Of a stretch of DNA of 27,358 nucleotides, positions 15,904-23,535 are shown in pieces. The stretch is from Caryophanales bacterium UBA6380. Lineage in GTDB: Bacteria > Bacillota_I > Bacilli_A > RFN20 > CAG-826. The stretch lies in contig DJQS01000012.1 in the NCBI GenBank assembly GCA_002438785.1, positions 1 to 27,358 on the forward strand. The letters are read 5' to 3'. A model generated the notes under the pieces. That model made no database searches and was not told the origin of the DNA. It saw only the letters and a program-made list of their open reading frames with translations. The position numbers and the translations under genes were made by a program. The number at the start of each line of letters is the position of its first letter. Position 1 is the stretch's first letter.

Positions 15904-16689
15904 ATGAATAAAAAAACATGGATTTTACCTTTAATATTATGCTCTTTAACGAGTTGTAGTTTAGTTAAAGGTTTAGAGCACGATTTAAATGTTGTATTTG
16001 AATATAACGGAAAAATAATTTCATATACAAAAGTAAATGAATTTAATAATGGTATTTCTCCAACATTAACTAATGAAATGATACCAGTCAATCATAAATT
16101 TTATGGTTGGACTTGGTTAGATCCAGATTATATTGATATAAGAAATTATACTGATGAAAAAAATAGAGTTTTAGACACTTTTTATTCAAATTTCATCGAA
16201 TATGATGACGTAATTCATTATGATGAAATTAAAAAATATGCTTTTAATACAACTGTAACATTAAGACCATTATTTGTCGATGAATCAATCATTCCAGTTC
16301 CTAATTATTATATTGCTATAGGGTGGTATGCAAAAACATCTACTAGTGGATTAAATGCAAAACTCATTAATAATTGGACAAATGACTTGAAAGAATATTT
16401 ATTAAGTTTAGGGGCTAGTAGTGAAAATCTTGAAGATATCAAAATTACTGCTTATGAAGGTGATATAGCAACCGCTGGGAGTTTAATAAATAAAGATAAG
16501 TATAATGATATTTTAATAGGTTTTGGAAACAATATTGGTTCAACTGGAGGAGTTGAATTTATTAATAACATTGGTGGTATTCCAATGGGTAATAAAACAC
16601 GCTATATAACTCAATTAAATGATAAAGAATTAACTAAAAAAGTTTTTAGCTGGTTGCAAACTGATGAAGGTCATAAATCTTTAGTGTAG
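15904..16689 (+). CDS. Lipoprotein with a single GWY domain
   Basis: A 261-residue lipoprotein, lipobox LTSC with Cys18. Residues about 28-130 are a diverged InlB-like beta-rich segment ('VVFEYNGKIISYTKV', 'HKFYGW', 'TVTLRPLF'). Residues about 137-261 are a third copy of the domain found twice in the preceding gene: 'YIAIGWYAKTSTSGLNAKLI', then 'ITAYEGDIATAGSLI', 'NDILIGFGNNIGSTGG', 'GGIP', and a C-terminal 'WLQTDEGHKSL'. The C-terminal 'DILIGFG...TDEG' wording faintly recalls the second lobe of solute-binding proteins, but that is only a resemblance. The gap to the previous gene is 11 bases and to the next start 9 bases, so it is inside the operon. Confidence 0.82.
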   Translation: MNKKTWILPLILCSLTSCSLVKGLEHDLNVVFEYNGKIISYTKVNEFNNGISPTLTNEMIPVNHKFYGWTWLDPDYIDIRNYTDEKNRVLDTFYSNFIEYDDVIHYDEIKKYAFNTTVTLRPLFVDESIIPVPNYYIAIGWYAKTSTSGLNAKLINNWTNDLKEYLLSLGASSENLEDIKITAYEGDIATAGSLINKDKYNDILIGFGNNIGSTGGVEFINNIGGIPMGNKTRYITQLNDKELTKKVFSWLQTDEGHKSLV

Positions 16690-16698
16690 GTGATAATT

Positions 16699-19110
16699 AT
16701 GAATAAACGATATAAATTAATAAAAACTTCAACAATTATAGGATATATTTTTTCTTTTTTGTATTTATTATTAACTTCATTATTATTTTCAATAAGAGAT
16801 AATTTTTATTGGTTAACGTTAATAATAGGTGGACTAACTTTATTTAATTCATTATATTCTTCTTATTTAAATCAATATATTAAAGAAGAAAAATTGTCTG
16901 GGAAATTAAAAATAAAATTATTAATAAATACGATATTAAGTATATTTTCTGTTCCTTCTTTTATATTAAACTTAATAGCTTACCTTAATAAAAATGATAT
17001 CGATGAATATATTATTATTAAAAATCCAGATTATAAAAAAGAAATAAAGATTAAAAAGAAGAAAAAATGGTATCAAAAAGCTAATTTTATTGTTTCATTA
17101 ATTGGTATTGGTACAACACTCCTTTCTTCTTTTATAGCAAATATTGGTGAAACTAGTGGTTACAAGGTTGAAGTAAATGACTTTACTTTAACTAAAAAAA
17201 TGACTGAAGAATTTAATGCTGGTGAATTAAATGCTTTAAATGGTGTTAATGCTGTTATAGAAAGTGATTCATTATCTTATAAGGTTACAGAATATAAACC
17301 AAAAATTGCTTCAACTGATAATCCGTTACCAATGATAATTGTAATGCCAGGATTTACTAGAACTAAAGCAACGATGTCTCAATATGCTATTGAGTTATCA
17401 CGTAGAAATGCAATAGTTTTTACAATTGATCCAGGATGCCAAGGTGGAACGACTTTTAGCGGATATGATGAAAATAATGAAATGATTTCATCAACAGTTG
17501 GAAATAATGGCTTGGATTATTTACTTCAATATATTTATAACAATACTGAAGAGTATCCTTATATTGATAGAAATTGTATTGGTGCTGTTGGACATAGTGC
17601 AGGCGGCGGAAATGTTAATGCTTTAGCTGAAAAATTTGCAGGTAATAGTTATGAAGAATCAATTATAAAAGCTGTTTATATAAGTGGTTATATTAAAGTT
17701 AGTGCTGCAAATCGTTTTAAAAATTTAAGATGTAATGCTGCCATGAGTTATGCATATTACGATGAAGGTGCCTTTAGATATCAAGGATCAACGAGTGCAT
17801 TTGAAATTATTGCTAAAAGATTTATAAATGAAGTTGATGGTAAAAATCTAGGGCATAGTGAAGCAATTATTGATTATGAATATGGTGATATGAATAATGG
17901 TACTTATCGAGTAATTCATAAAGAAGATATAAATCATTGTTTTGAAATGTATGATCCATTATCAATAAGTAATACGATAAATTTCTTTAGAAGATCATTA
18001 TCTTTAGATACTAATATAAATGATAATAGTCAAACTTGGATGGTAAAGGAAATATTTAATGGCGTAAGTCTAGTTGGTGGTTTCTTATTTATATTTGCTT
18101 TAGCAGGATTCTTATTTGATGTTCTACCTTTATTTAGTAGAATGAGAAAATCTCGAGAAGATCATGCTCAATATGAAATTTTAAAAAAAGCTCAATATAG
18201 TGGCAAAGACATTTCTTTAGTAACTAAAGATGAATATAAATTAGATGATCATCCTCGTAAAAAAAGAATGATAGATAAAGTTTTATTTTGGGGAACTGTG
18301 GTTATTACAGCTATTATAGCTTGTTTAGATTATATTCCCTTAGCGCGTCTTAGTATGGATTGGTTTAGTAATGCAGCTAGTAACACATATACATATTTCT
18401 TTCCAGCGAGAATGATGAACGCAGTAATGCTATGGGCATTATTTAATGGAATTATAGGTTTAATTTTGATTTTTGGAATTAAAGTTATTGAGAATCTTTA
18501 TTATAAGTTAACAAATCAAAAAGAATATATCTCTTGGTATCGATTTAAAGCATTAAAGATTAATTATAAAGATTTACTATTATCATTAGGATTAGCTGTA
18601 ATATTATTCTTTATTTTCTATGGCTTAATTGAAATTCTATATTTAATTTTTCATCAAGATATGAGATTTATGTTAATTAGTGCTGCTCCTTTAAATGGAA
18701 GGATGATTGTTACTTGGTTAATTTACCTTGTTCCTTTCTTTATTTTCTATATTTCGAATTCTATTAGAGTAAATTTATCGATGGCTACTGAAGGATGGAG
18801 TGAATGGAAGGTGATGTTATTAGGAGCTATTGGGAATAGTGCAGGTTTAGTTTTTATTATAATAATAAATTATTTTGTCTATTTTAAAACAGGTACAGTT
18901 TATTATGGTTATTACTCAGCAACTGATACTAGCGAAATGTGGTTATTTATTAATATGGTATTTGGACTGATACCAATGATGTTTATATTACCAATTATAA
19001 ATAGATATTTATATAAAAAGAGTGGAAATGTATATTTCGGATCAACACTTACATGCATGATTTTTATAATGATGTCGATTAGTGCTTCTGTTTCATATAT
19101 TCCACTATAA
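16699..19110 (+). CDS. Multi-pass membrane protein with an extracytoplasmic alpha/beta hydrolase domain
   Basis: An 803-residue protein. A GTG at 16690 is a possible earlier start, but AGGTGA (16688-16693) is correctly spaced for the ATG at 16699. Four N-terminal helices (about residues 10-30, 37-55, 74-95, 128-148) are followed by an alpha/beta hydrolase (about 160-440): oxyanion strand 'MIIVMPGFTRTK', nucleophile elbow GHSAGG with Ser300, likely acid in 'AYYDEG', and His near 'DINHCFEM' (about 413). The domain resembles dienelactone-hydrolase/PET-hydrolase-type esterases. A C-terminal module of about seven or eight more helices (from about residue 455) has no family I recognise. The topology places the hydrolase outside the cell. 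It follows three surface lipoproteins and precedes the malic enzyme by 11 bases. The substrate is unknown; an ester or acyl group in surface glycan or lipid is plausible. Confidence 0.85.
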   Translation: MNKRYKLIKTSTIIGYIFSFLYLLLTSLLFSIRDNFYWLTLIIGGLTLFNSLYSSYLNQYIKEEKLSGKLKIKLLINTILSIFSVPSFILNLIAYLNKNDIDEYIIIKNPDYKKEIKIKKKKKWYQKANFIVSLIGIGTTLLSSFIANIGETSGYKVEVNDFTLTKKMTEEFNAGELNALNGVNAVIESDSLSYKVTEYKPKIASTDNPLPMIIVMPGFTRTKATMSQYAIELSRRNAIVFTIDPGCQGGTTFSGYDENNEMISSTVGNNGLDYLLQYIYNNTEEYPYIDRNCIGAVGHSAGGGNVNALAEKFAGNSYEESIIKAVYISGYIKVSAANRFKNLRCNAAMSYAYYDEGAFRYQGSTSAFEIIAKRFINEVDGKNLGHSEAIIDYEYGDMNNGTYRVIHKEDINHCFEMYDPLSISNTINFFRRSLSLDTNINDNSQTWMVKEIFNGVSLVGGFLFIFALAGFLFDVLPLFSRMRKSREDHAQYEILKKAQYSGKDISLVTKDEYKLDDHPRKKRMIDKVLFWGTVVITAIIACLDYIPLARLSMDWFSNAASNTYTYFFPARMMNAVMLWALFNGIIGLILIFGIKVIENLYYKLTNQKEYISWYRFKALKINYKDLLLSLGLAVILFFIFYGLIEILYLIFHQDMRFMLISAAPLNGRMIVTWLIYLVPFFIFYISNSIRVNLSMATEGWSEWKVMLLGAIGNSAGLVFIIIINYFVYFKTGTVYYGYYSATDTSEMWLFINMVFGLIPMMFILPIINRYLYKKSGNVYFGSTLTCMIFIMMSISASVSYIPL

Positions 19111-19121
19111 GGAGGCTTAAA

Positions 19122-20294
19122 ATGAATATTGGTGAAGAATCGTTAAAAAAACATTACGAATGGAAAGGCAAAATAGAAACAAAAGTTAGAGTAGATGTAT
19201 CTAATAATGAAAATTTAATGTTAGCTTATACTCCAGGAGTAGCAACTCCTTGTATGAAAATAAATGAGGATGTTAATGAATCTTTTAATTTAACTAGACG
19301 CTGGAATACAATTCCAGTAATTACTGACGGTACGGCAGTTTTAGGACTTGGTGATATTGGGCCTGAAGCTGGAATGCCAGTTATGGAAGGCAAATGTGCT
19401 CTATTTAAAGCTTTTGGTGATGTAGATGCTTTCCCTATTTGTATTAAGAGTAAAGACACTGAAGAAATTATTAAAACTATTAAGCTAATTTCAGGAAGTT
19501 TTGGTGGTATTAATTTAGAAGATATTAGTGCTCCTAGATGTTTTGAGATAGAAAAGAGGCTTAAAGAAGAATTAAATATTCCAGTTTTTCATGATGACCA
19601 ACATGGAACAGCTATTGTAACGCTTGCAGCTCTTATTAATGCATTAAAATTAGTTAATAAAAAAATCGGAGATATAAAAATTGTTATTAATGGTGCTGGA
19701 GCTGCTGGGGAAGCGATTGCTAAATTACTTATTTATTTTGGTGCTAATAATATAATTGTCTGCGATTCAAAAGGAATCATATGTAAAGGTGACCCAAGAT
19801 TAAATAGTGCAAAAATAGAATTGGCGAAGATTACAAATTTAAAACATATTAAAGGGCATTTAATAGATGCAATGAAAGAAGCAGACGTATTTATTGGTGT
19901 TAGTGTTGCTAATTGTGTTAGTAAAGAAATGGTTAGATCAATGAATTATAAGCCAATTTTATTTACTTGTGCTAATCCAATACCAGAAATTGATCCAATG
20001 GATGCTAAAGAAGCTGGAGCATATATTATTGGTACTGGATCAAGTCAATACCCTAATCAAATTAATAATGTTTTAGTTTTCCCGGGATTATTTAGAGGGG
20101 CAATTGATGCTAAAGCCACAGATATTAATTTAGAAATGATGAAAGCGGCAAGCTTAGCAATTGCTAATACAATAAAAGAAGATGAACTAAAATTGGATTA
20201 TATTTTACCTTATGCATTTGATAAAAATTCACACGCTAATGTAGCAAAAGCTGTTAAAGAAGCAGCAATTAAATGCGGGTGTATTAGGAAATAA
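19122..20294 (+). CDS. Malic enzyme (short, NAD(P)-dependent)
   Basis: A 390-residue cytoplasmic enzyme that oxidatively decarboxylates malate to pyruvate with NAD+ or NADP+. Present are the N-terminal 'LAYTPGVATP' with catalytic Tyr36, 'MEGKCALFKAF' with catalytic Lys91, metal ligands in 'NLEDISAP' (Glu133, Asp134) and 'FHDDQHGTA' (Asp158/159), and the Rossmann loop 'GAGAAGEA' (191-198). The length is that of the compact bacterial form (about 380-440), without the phosphotransacetylase tail of MaeB. Cofactor preference is not decided. It is the last gene of the surface-hydrolase operon, with GGAGG 8 bases before the start, and is followed by a strong terminator. The upstream LysR gene could be its regulator. 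Confidence 0.94.
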   Translation: MNIGEESLKKHYEWKGKIETKVRVDVSNNENLMLAYTPGVATPCMKINEDVNESFNLTRRWNTIPVITDGTAVLGLGDIGPEAGMPVMEGKCALFKAFGDVDAFPICIKSKDTEEIIKTIKLISGSFGGINLEDISAPRCFEIEKRLKEELNIPVFHDDQHGTAIVTLAALINALKLVNKKIGDIKIVINGAGAAGEAIAKLLIYFGANNIIVCDSKGIICKGDPRLNSAKIELAKITNLKHIKGHLIDAMKEADVFIGVSVANCVSKEMVRSMNYKPILFTCANPIPEIDPMDAKEAGAYIIGTGSSQYPNQINNVLVFPGLFRGAIDAKATDINLEMMKAASLAIANTIKEDELKLDYILPYAFDKNSHANVAKAVKEAAIKCGCIRK

Positions 20295-20311
20295 TTATTA
20301 TTAATATTTAT

Positions 20312-20343
20312 ATAAAAACGAATGTTCATTCATTCGTTTTTAT
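20312..20343 (+). terminator. Intrinsic terminator after the malic enzyme gene
   Basis: Perfect 13-bp arms ataaaaacgaatg (20312-20324) and cattcgtttttat (20331-20343) around loop ttcatt; the right arm contains the T-run. It lies 18 bases after the stop codon and closes the operon that begins at 13133. Confidence 0.88.
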
Positions 20344-20540
20344 TTAGGGTTTAGATTAATTATTTACTTTATTTTTAAAGTATACGTAATTATTTTTTTG
20401 AATTTATATTTAAAATATTTAAAAATATATCGTTTTTGCAGGTTTTTTAAAATTTTTTAATATAAATAAAACTTAAAAAATTCAATCAAAATAATTCAAA
20501 TAATATTTCATTGTTTTACTCTTAAATCAATAAATGTTAA

Positions 20541-20566
20541 TATAATTTTAATGTTATCGTTAACAT
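20541..20566 (+). promoter_or_regulatory. LacI-regulator promoter with operator O1
   Basis: A perfect -10 TATAAT (20541-20546) is followed after 4 bases by ATGTTATCGTTAACAT (20551-20566), a 16-bp dyad with one mismatch. The operator would cover the transcription start of the regulator gene that begins at 20577, pointing to self-repression. No good -35 is visible at standard spacing. The same dyad, perfect, recurs at 21571-21586. Confidence 0.8.
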
Positions 20567-20576
20567 ATTTAGTAAG

Positions 20577-21533
20577 ATGAATAAAGAAAAAAGTCGAGTA
20601 ACTATTAATGATGTCGCTAATTTAGCAAATGTTTCTGCACAAACTGTGTCACGTGCTTTTAATAATACAGGTTATATTAAAGAAGAAACTAAAAATAAAA
20701 TATTAGAATGTGCTAAGAAATTAAAATATGTACCAAGCAAGACTGCTAGGAATTTTAGGAAAGGTGAAACTAAGAAGATTGCTGTTGTTTTTGATTCTTT
20801 GAAAAATTTATACTTTTCTATTTTAATTGATTATTTAGAAATTGATTTAAAAGAATTAGGCTATACTTTAGATGCTTATTTTGTTGAAAAACATACATTA
20901 ACTAGAGAAATTTATGAAAATATAGTTTCAGAAGGTGATGAGGCTATTATTTCTTTACTTGAAGTCGATAAAGAAATCGATGAGTTAATAGATGTTTATA
21001 AATTACCAGTATTAATTGCTGGAAGAACAAGTGATTCTGATGTTATTAATTTTATTTCAGCAGATGATTTTAAAGGCGGCATGATTGCTGCTAATGAGTT
21101 AATTAAGGAAAAATGCCAAAATTTTCTATATTTAGGTGAAGTTCCTGGGATTATATGTTCAATTCTTAGATTTAATGGATTTAATGATGCTTTAAAAAAA
21201 TATGGTATTACTCCAAAAGAAATTTATTGCTATCAAAATGTTGAAAAAGAATTAGATAAATTATCAAAAGAAAATTATAAATTTGATGGTATATTTTGTT
21301 TTAATGATATGATTGCATATAAAGTTAAAAAATATTTTAAAAACAAGAATGATATTTATATTATTGGGTATGATGGTTTAGCAAAAGATATTGATATATT
21401 AGAACCATTAAAATCAATAACAATTAAAAAAGATGAATTTGCTAAACGTATCGTTAGTAAGATAATTGATTTAATTAGTAAAAAAGAAGAAAAAGTACTA
21501 CATGAATTAATAATTCCTGAATTAGTTAATTAA
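20577..21533 (+). CDS. LacI-family transcriptional regulator
   Basis: A 318-residue repressor. The N-terminal helix-turn-helix and hinge reads 'VTINDVANLANVSAQTVSRAFN' across residues 8-29 (in part), followed by the hinge helix 'KTARNFRKG' and a periplasmic-binding-like effector domain starting 'KIAVVF'. 'IFCFNDMIAYKVKKYF' and 'IIGYDG' are the usual late motifs of the sugar-binding half. The effector is unknown. Nearly identical operators lie in front of this gene and in front of the downstream lipoprotein gene, so it most likely controls itself and that gene. It is shorter than typical (about 330-340) but complete. The leader is very short and the Shine-Dalgarno is weak, suggesting low expression. 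Confidence 0.93.
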   Translation: MNKEKSRVTINDVANLANVSAQTVSRAFNNTGYIKEETKNKILECAKKLKYVPSKTARNFRKGETKKIAVVFDSLKNLYFSILIDYLEIDLKELGYTLDAYFVEKHTLTREIYENIVSEGDEAIISLLEVDKEIDELIDVYKLPVLIAGRTSDSDVINFISADDFKGGMIAANELIKEKCQNFLYLGEVPGIICSILRFNGFNDALKKYGITPKEIYCYQNVEKELDKLSKENYKFDGIFCFNDMIAYKVKKYFKNKNDIYIIGYDGLAKDIDILEPLKSITIKKDEFAKRIVSKIIDLISKKEEKVLHELIIPELVN

Positions 21534-21567
21534 ATTCGTTATTAAAGGAAGATTTAAATTATTATCA

Positions 21568-21589
21568 AATATGTTAACGTTAACATATT
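21568..21589 (+). promoter_or_regulatory. LacI-type operator O2
   Basis: A perfect 22-bp palindrome whose 16-bp core is ATGTTAACGTTAACAT (21571-21586). It stands 28 bases before the lipoprotein start at 21617 and matches O1 at 15 of 16 core positions. The central CG is the hallmark of LacI-family operators. Confidence 0.85.
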
Positions 21590-21616
21590 AACAATACTTA
21601 GAAAAAGGAGGAAATT

Positions 21617-23338
21617 ATGAAAAAATCTAAAGTATTAATTGGATGCTTAACTCTTGCTGCTTTATTTACTGGTGTTGTAAGTTGTGGAAAAACTGATGAA
21701 CAACCAGTAGAACCAGTGAAAGATAAATATTCTATCAAATTGACAAGTAATGCTAATGTATCTATTAAAGTTGGAGAAAGTTCAAATATATCATTTGAAA
21801 TGTATAAAAATGATAAAGTTGATTCAAACTTAGACTTTGAATTTGAAGTTTCTAACGATAGTGTTATTTTTAACAAAGACACTAAAAAAGTAACTGCTAA
21901 TAAAGAAGGCGAAGCAACTCTAACATTATGGATTAAAGATCATAAAGATGCAGGTACTATTTCAATAAATTTTAAAGTTGAGAAAAATGTTTATTTGATT
22001 AAATTAACAAGTAATAATAGTTTAAAAATTGAAACTGGAGCAACATCAGTTGTTAGTTTTGAAATGTATAAAAATGAAATATTAGATAACGAATTGGACT
22101 TTGAATTTGAAGTTTCTAATGATTCTATTACATTTGATAAAGAAACTAAAGCTATTACAGGATCAAAAGTTGGGGATGCTAGCTTAAATTTATGGATTAA
22201 AGATCATAAAGATAGTGGCATAATTACTGTTAATGTCAATGTTATTGAGGCTTTATTTGATGTTAGTGGTGGAGTAATTAAAGAAAGCGATGGTACATTA
22301 GTTTTTCCTGAAGAAAAAAATAGTGTTAATGGTGTTGGTAATGAAACTGCATATGAAGAAAATGAATATAGTGCCAAATTAAAGAAAACTGTTAAAGGTG
22401 ATTTCGATTTAGAATTTAAGGTTAGTGATTACAAAGTTAAAGAAGGTGTTGCTTATCCTAAATTAATGATTTCTTTAGGTGGATCACATAATCAATTTTA
22501 TGTTGCATATAAACCTAATGGCGAATATCGTGTAGAAACATTTACTAATTTTATTAATTCAACAGAAAATTATTCATATAATTATGGCGGAGCTTGGGTT
22601 AATTCTAATAATTTTGAGAATTTTGATACCAACGCTGAACATACATATAAAATAAGTGTCGAAGGTGGTTTATATCATCTATATATGGATGGTAATGAAC
22701 TTAGTATGAATCTTGATGGAACAACAAAATTAATTGCTAGAAGTTTTAGTGATTATACAAGTGAATTACCAGTTAGAATTTCTACTAATGGAGTAAGTGC
22801 TAAAGTTAGTGATATTAAAGTTACTCAAAAGGAAAGTTCAAAAGCATTTTATTATTTGAATGATACATATATTAAAGACGTAACTACTAATGGATTTAAA
22901 TTAATTGCTGCTCAAGGAGGGTGGAATAATAAAGATCAAGATATTAACAGAATTAGTTTATTAAAGAAAGTCGATAACAATGTTGCCTTAACATTTAAGT
23001 TAAAAGCTTCTAAAACTATGACTGATGGTAAATTTATGGCTGAATTAGGTGGTAATATTGTTATGGTTAATTATAAAAATGATGTTATCAGTTGTAATAT
23101 TAATGGAATTGGTCATGATTGGGATGATGTTGCAGCTAATGGAGCAACTTATAATGAATTAACCGTTAAAATTATTAGAAACGAAGGTAACATTAAAGCT
23201 TATATTAATGATATTGAACTTAGAAATTATGATAATGCTCAAAGTGGTGATTATGTTAAATTCTCTATTTTTAATGAAGCTGAAGCTGATAAAGATGTAA
23301 CTATTGAACTAAGCGACTTATCTATAGGAAATATATAA
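21617..23338 (+). CDS. Secreted lipoprotein with two Ig-like and two LamG-like domains
   Basis: A 573-residue lipoprotein, lipobox VVSC with Cys23, preceded by an excellent AAAGGAGG site. Residues 38-124 and 126-211 are two copies, 88 residues apart, of a bacterial Ig-like (BIG2-type) domain sharing 'IKLTSN', 'SFEMYKN', 'LDFEFEVSNDS', 'LWIKDHKD'. Residues about 213-407 and 408-573 look like two concanavalin-A/LamG-type jelly rolls ('DFDLEFKVSDYKV', 'HTYKISVEGGLYHLYMDG', later 'NVALTFKLKASK', 'IKAYINDIELRNYD'), a fold that usually binds carbohydrate. No catalytic motif is evident, so binding of a host or dietary glycan is the best guess. The LacI-type operator directly upstream suggests induction by a sugar. 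A strong terminator follows, so the gene is transcribed alone. Confidence 0.87.
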   Translation: MKKSKVLIGCLTLAALFTGVVSCGKTDEQPVEPVKDKYSIKLTSNANVSIKVGESSNISFEMYKNDKVDSNLDFEFEVSNDSVIFNKDTKKVTANKEGEATLTLWIKDHKDAGTISINFKVEKNVYLIKLTSNNSLKIETGATSVVSFEMYKNEILDNELDFEFEVSNDSITFDKETKAITGSKVGDASLNLWIKDHKDSGIITVNVNVIEALFDVSGGVIKESDGTLVFPEEKNSVNGVGNETAYEENEYSAKLKKTVKGDFDLEFKVSDYKVKEGVAYPKLMISLGGSHNQFYVAYKPNGEYRVETFTNFINSTENYSYNYGGAWVNSNNFENFDTNAEHTYKISVEGGLYHLYMDGNELSMNLDGTTKLIARSFSDYTSELPVRISTNGVSAKVSDIKVTQKESSKAFYYLNDTYIKDVTTNGFKLIAAQGGWNNKDQDINRISLLKKVDNNVALTFKLKASKTMTDGKFMAELGGNIVMVNYKNDVISCNINGIGHDWDDVAANGATYNELTVKIIRNEGNIKAYINDIELRNYDNAQSGDYVKFSIFNEAEADKDVTIELSDLSIGNI

Positions 23339-23360
23339 TATTATTTATAAATTTTAGTAC

Positions 23361-23391
23361 AATAAAAATCCTGTTTTGCAGGATTTTTATT
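23361..23391 (+). terminator. Intrinsic terminator after the LamG-like lipoprotein gene
   Basis: Perfect 13-bp arms aataaaaatcctg (23361-23373) and caggatttttatt (23379-23391) with loop ttttg; T-rich on the 3' side. It lies 22 bases after the stop. Confidence 0.9.
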
Positions 23392-23421
23392 TTAAAAGCA
23401 AAGATTTTTTATCATTTATTA

Positions 23422-23478
23422 TTTAGACATTTTAAACATTATGTCAAAAATTTTGACAATTAGATGTTATTGTCTAAA
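23422..23478. promoter_or_regulatory. Concentric inverted repeats upstream of oleate hydratase (candidate operator)
   Basis: Inner palindrome TGTCAAAAATTTTGACA (23442-23458, 8-1-8) and outer arms TTTAGACA (23422-23429) and TGTCTAAA (23471-23478) share the same centre, position 23450. All four arms contain the half-site GACA/TGTC. The inner dyad also contains a -35-like TTGACA (23453-23458), although no good -10 is seen at the standard distance. This looks like the binding region of a dimer-of-dimers regulator; the regulator itself is not obvious in the window. Confidence 0.6.
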
Positions 23479-23535
23479 GAATTATCTCTTAAATATATTT
23501 AAACTTAAGTCGTTCAAATTAAGGAGGACTTATTT

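Noticed and set aside
16812..16823. GTTAACGTTAAT inside the membrane hydrolase gene, 11 of 12 bases like the LacI operator core
   Set aside because: It lies in coding sequence far from any start site, lacks the flanking AT/AT symmetry, and such AT-rich words are frequent in this genome. Kept only as a possible secondary site.
21598..21882. Minus-strand open frame over the start of the LamG-like lipoprotein
   Set aside because: The plus strand has an excellent ribosome site, lipoprotein signal and repeated Ig-like domains; the opposite frame is a shadow.
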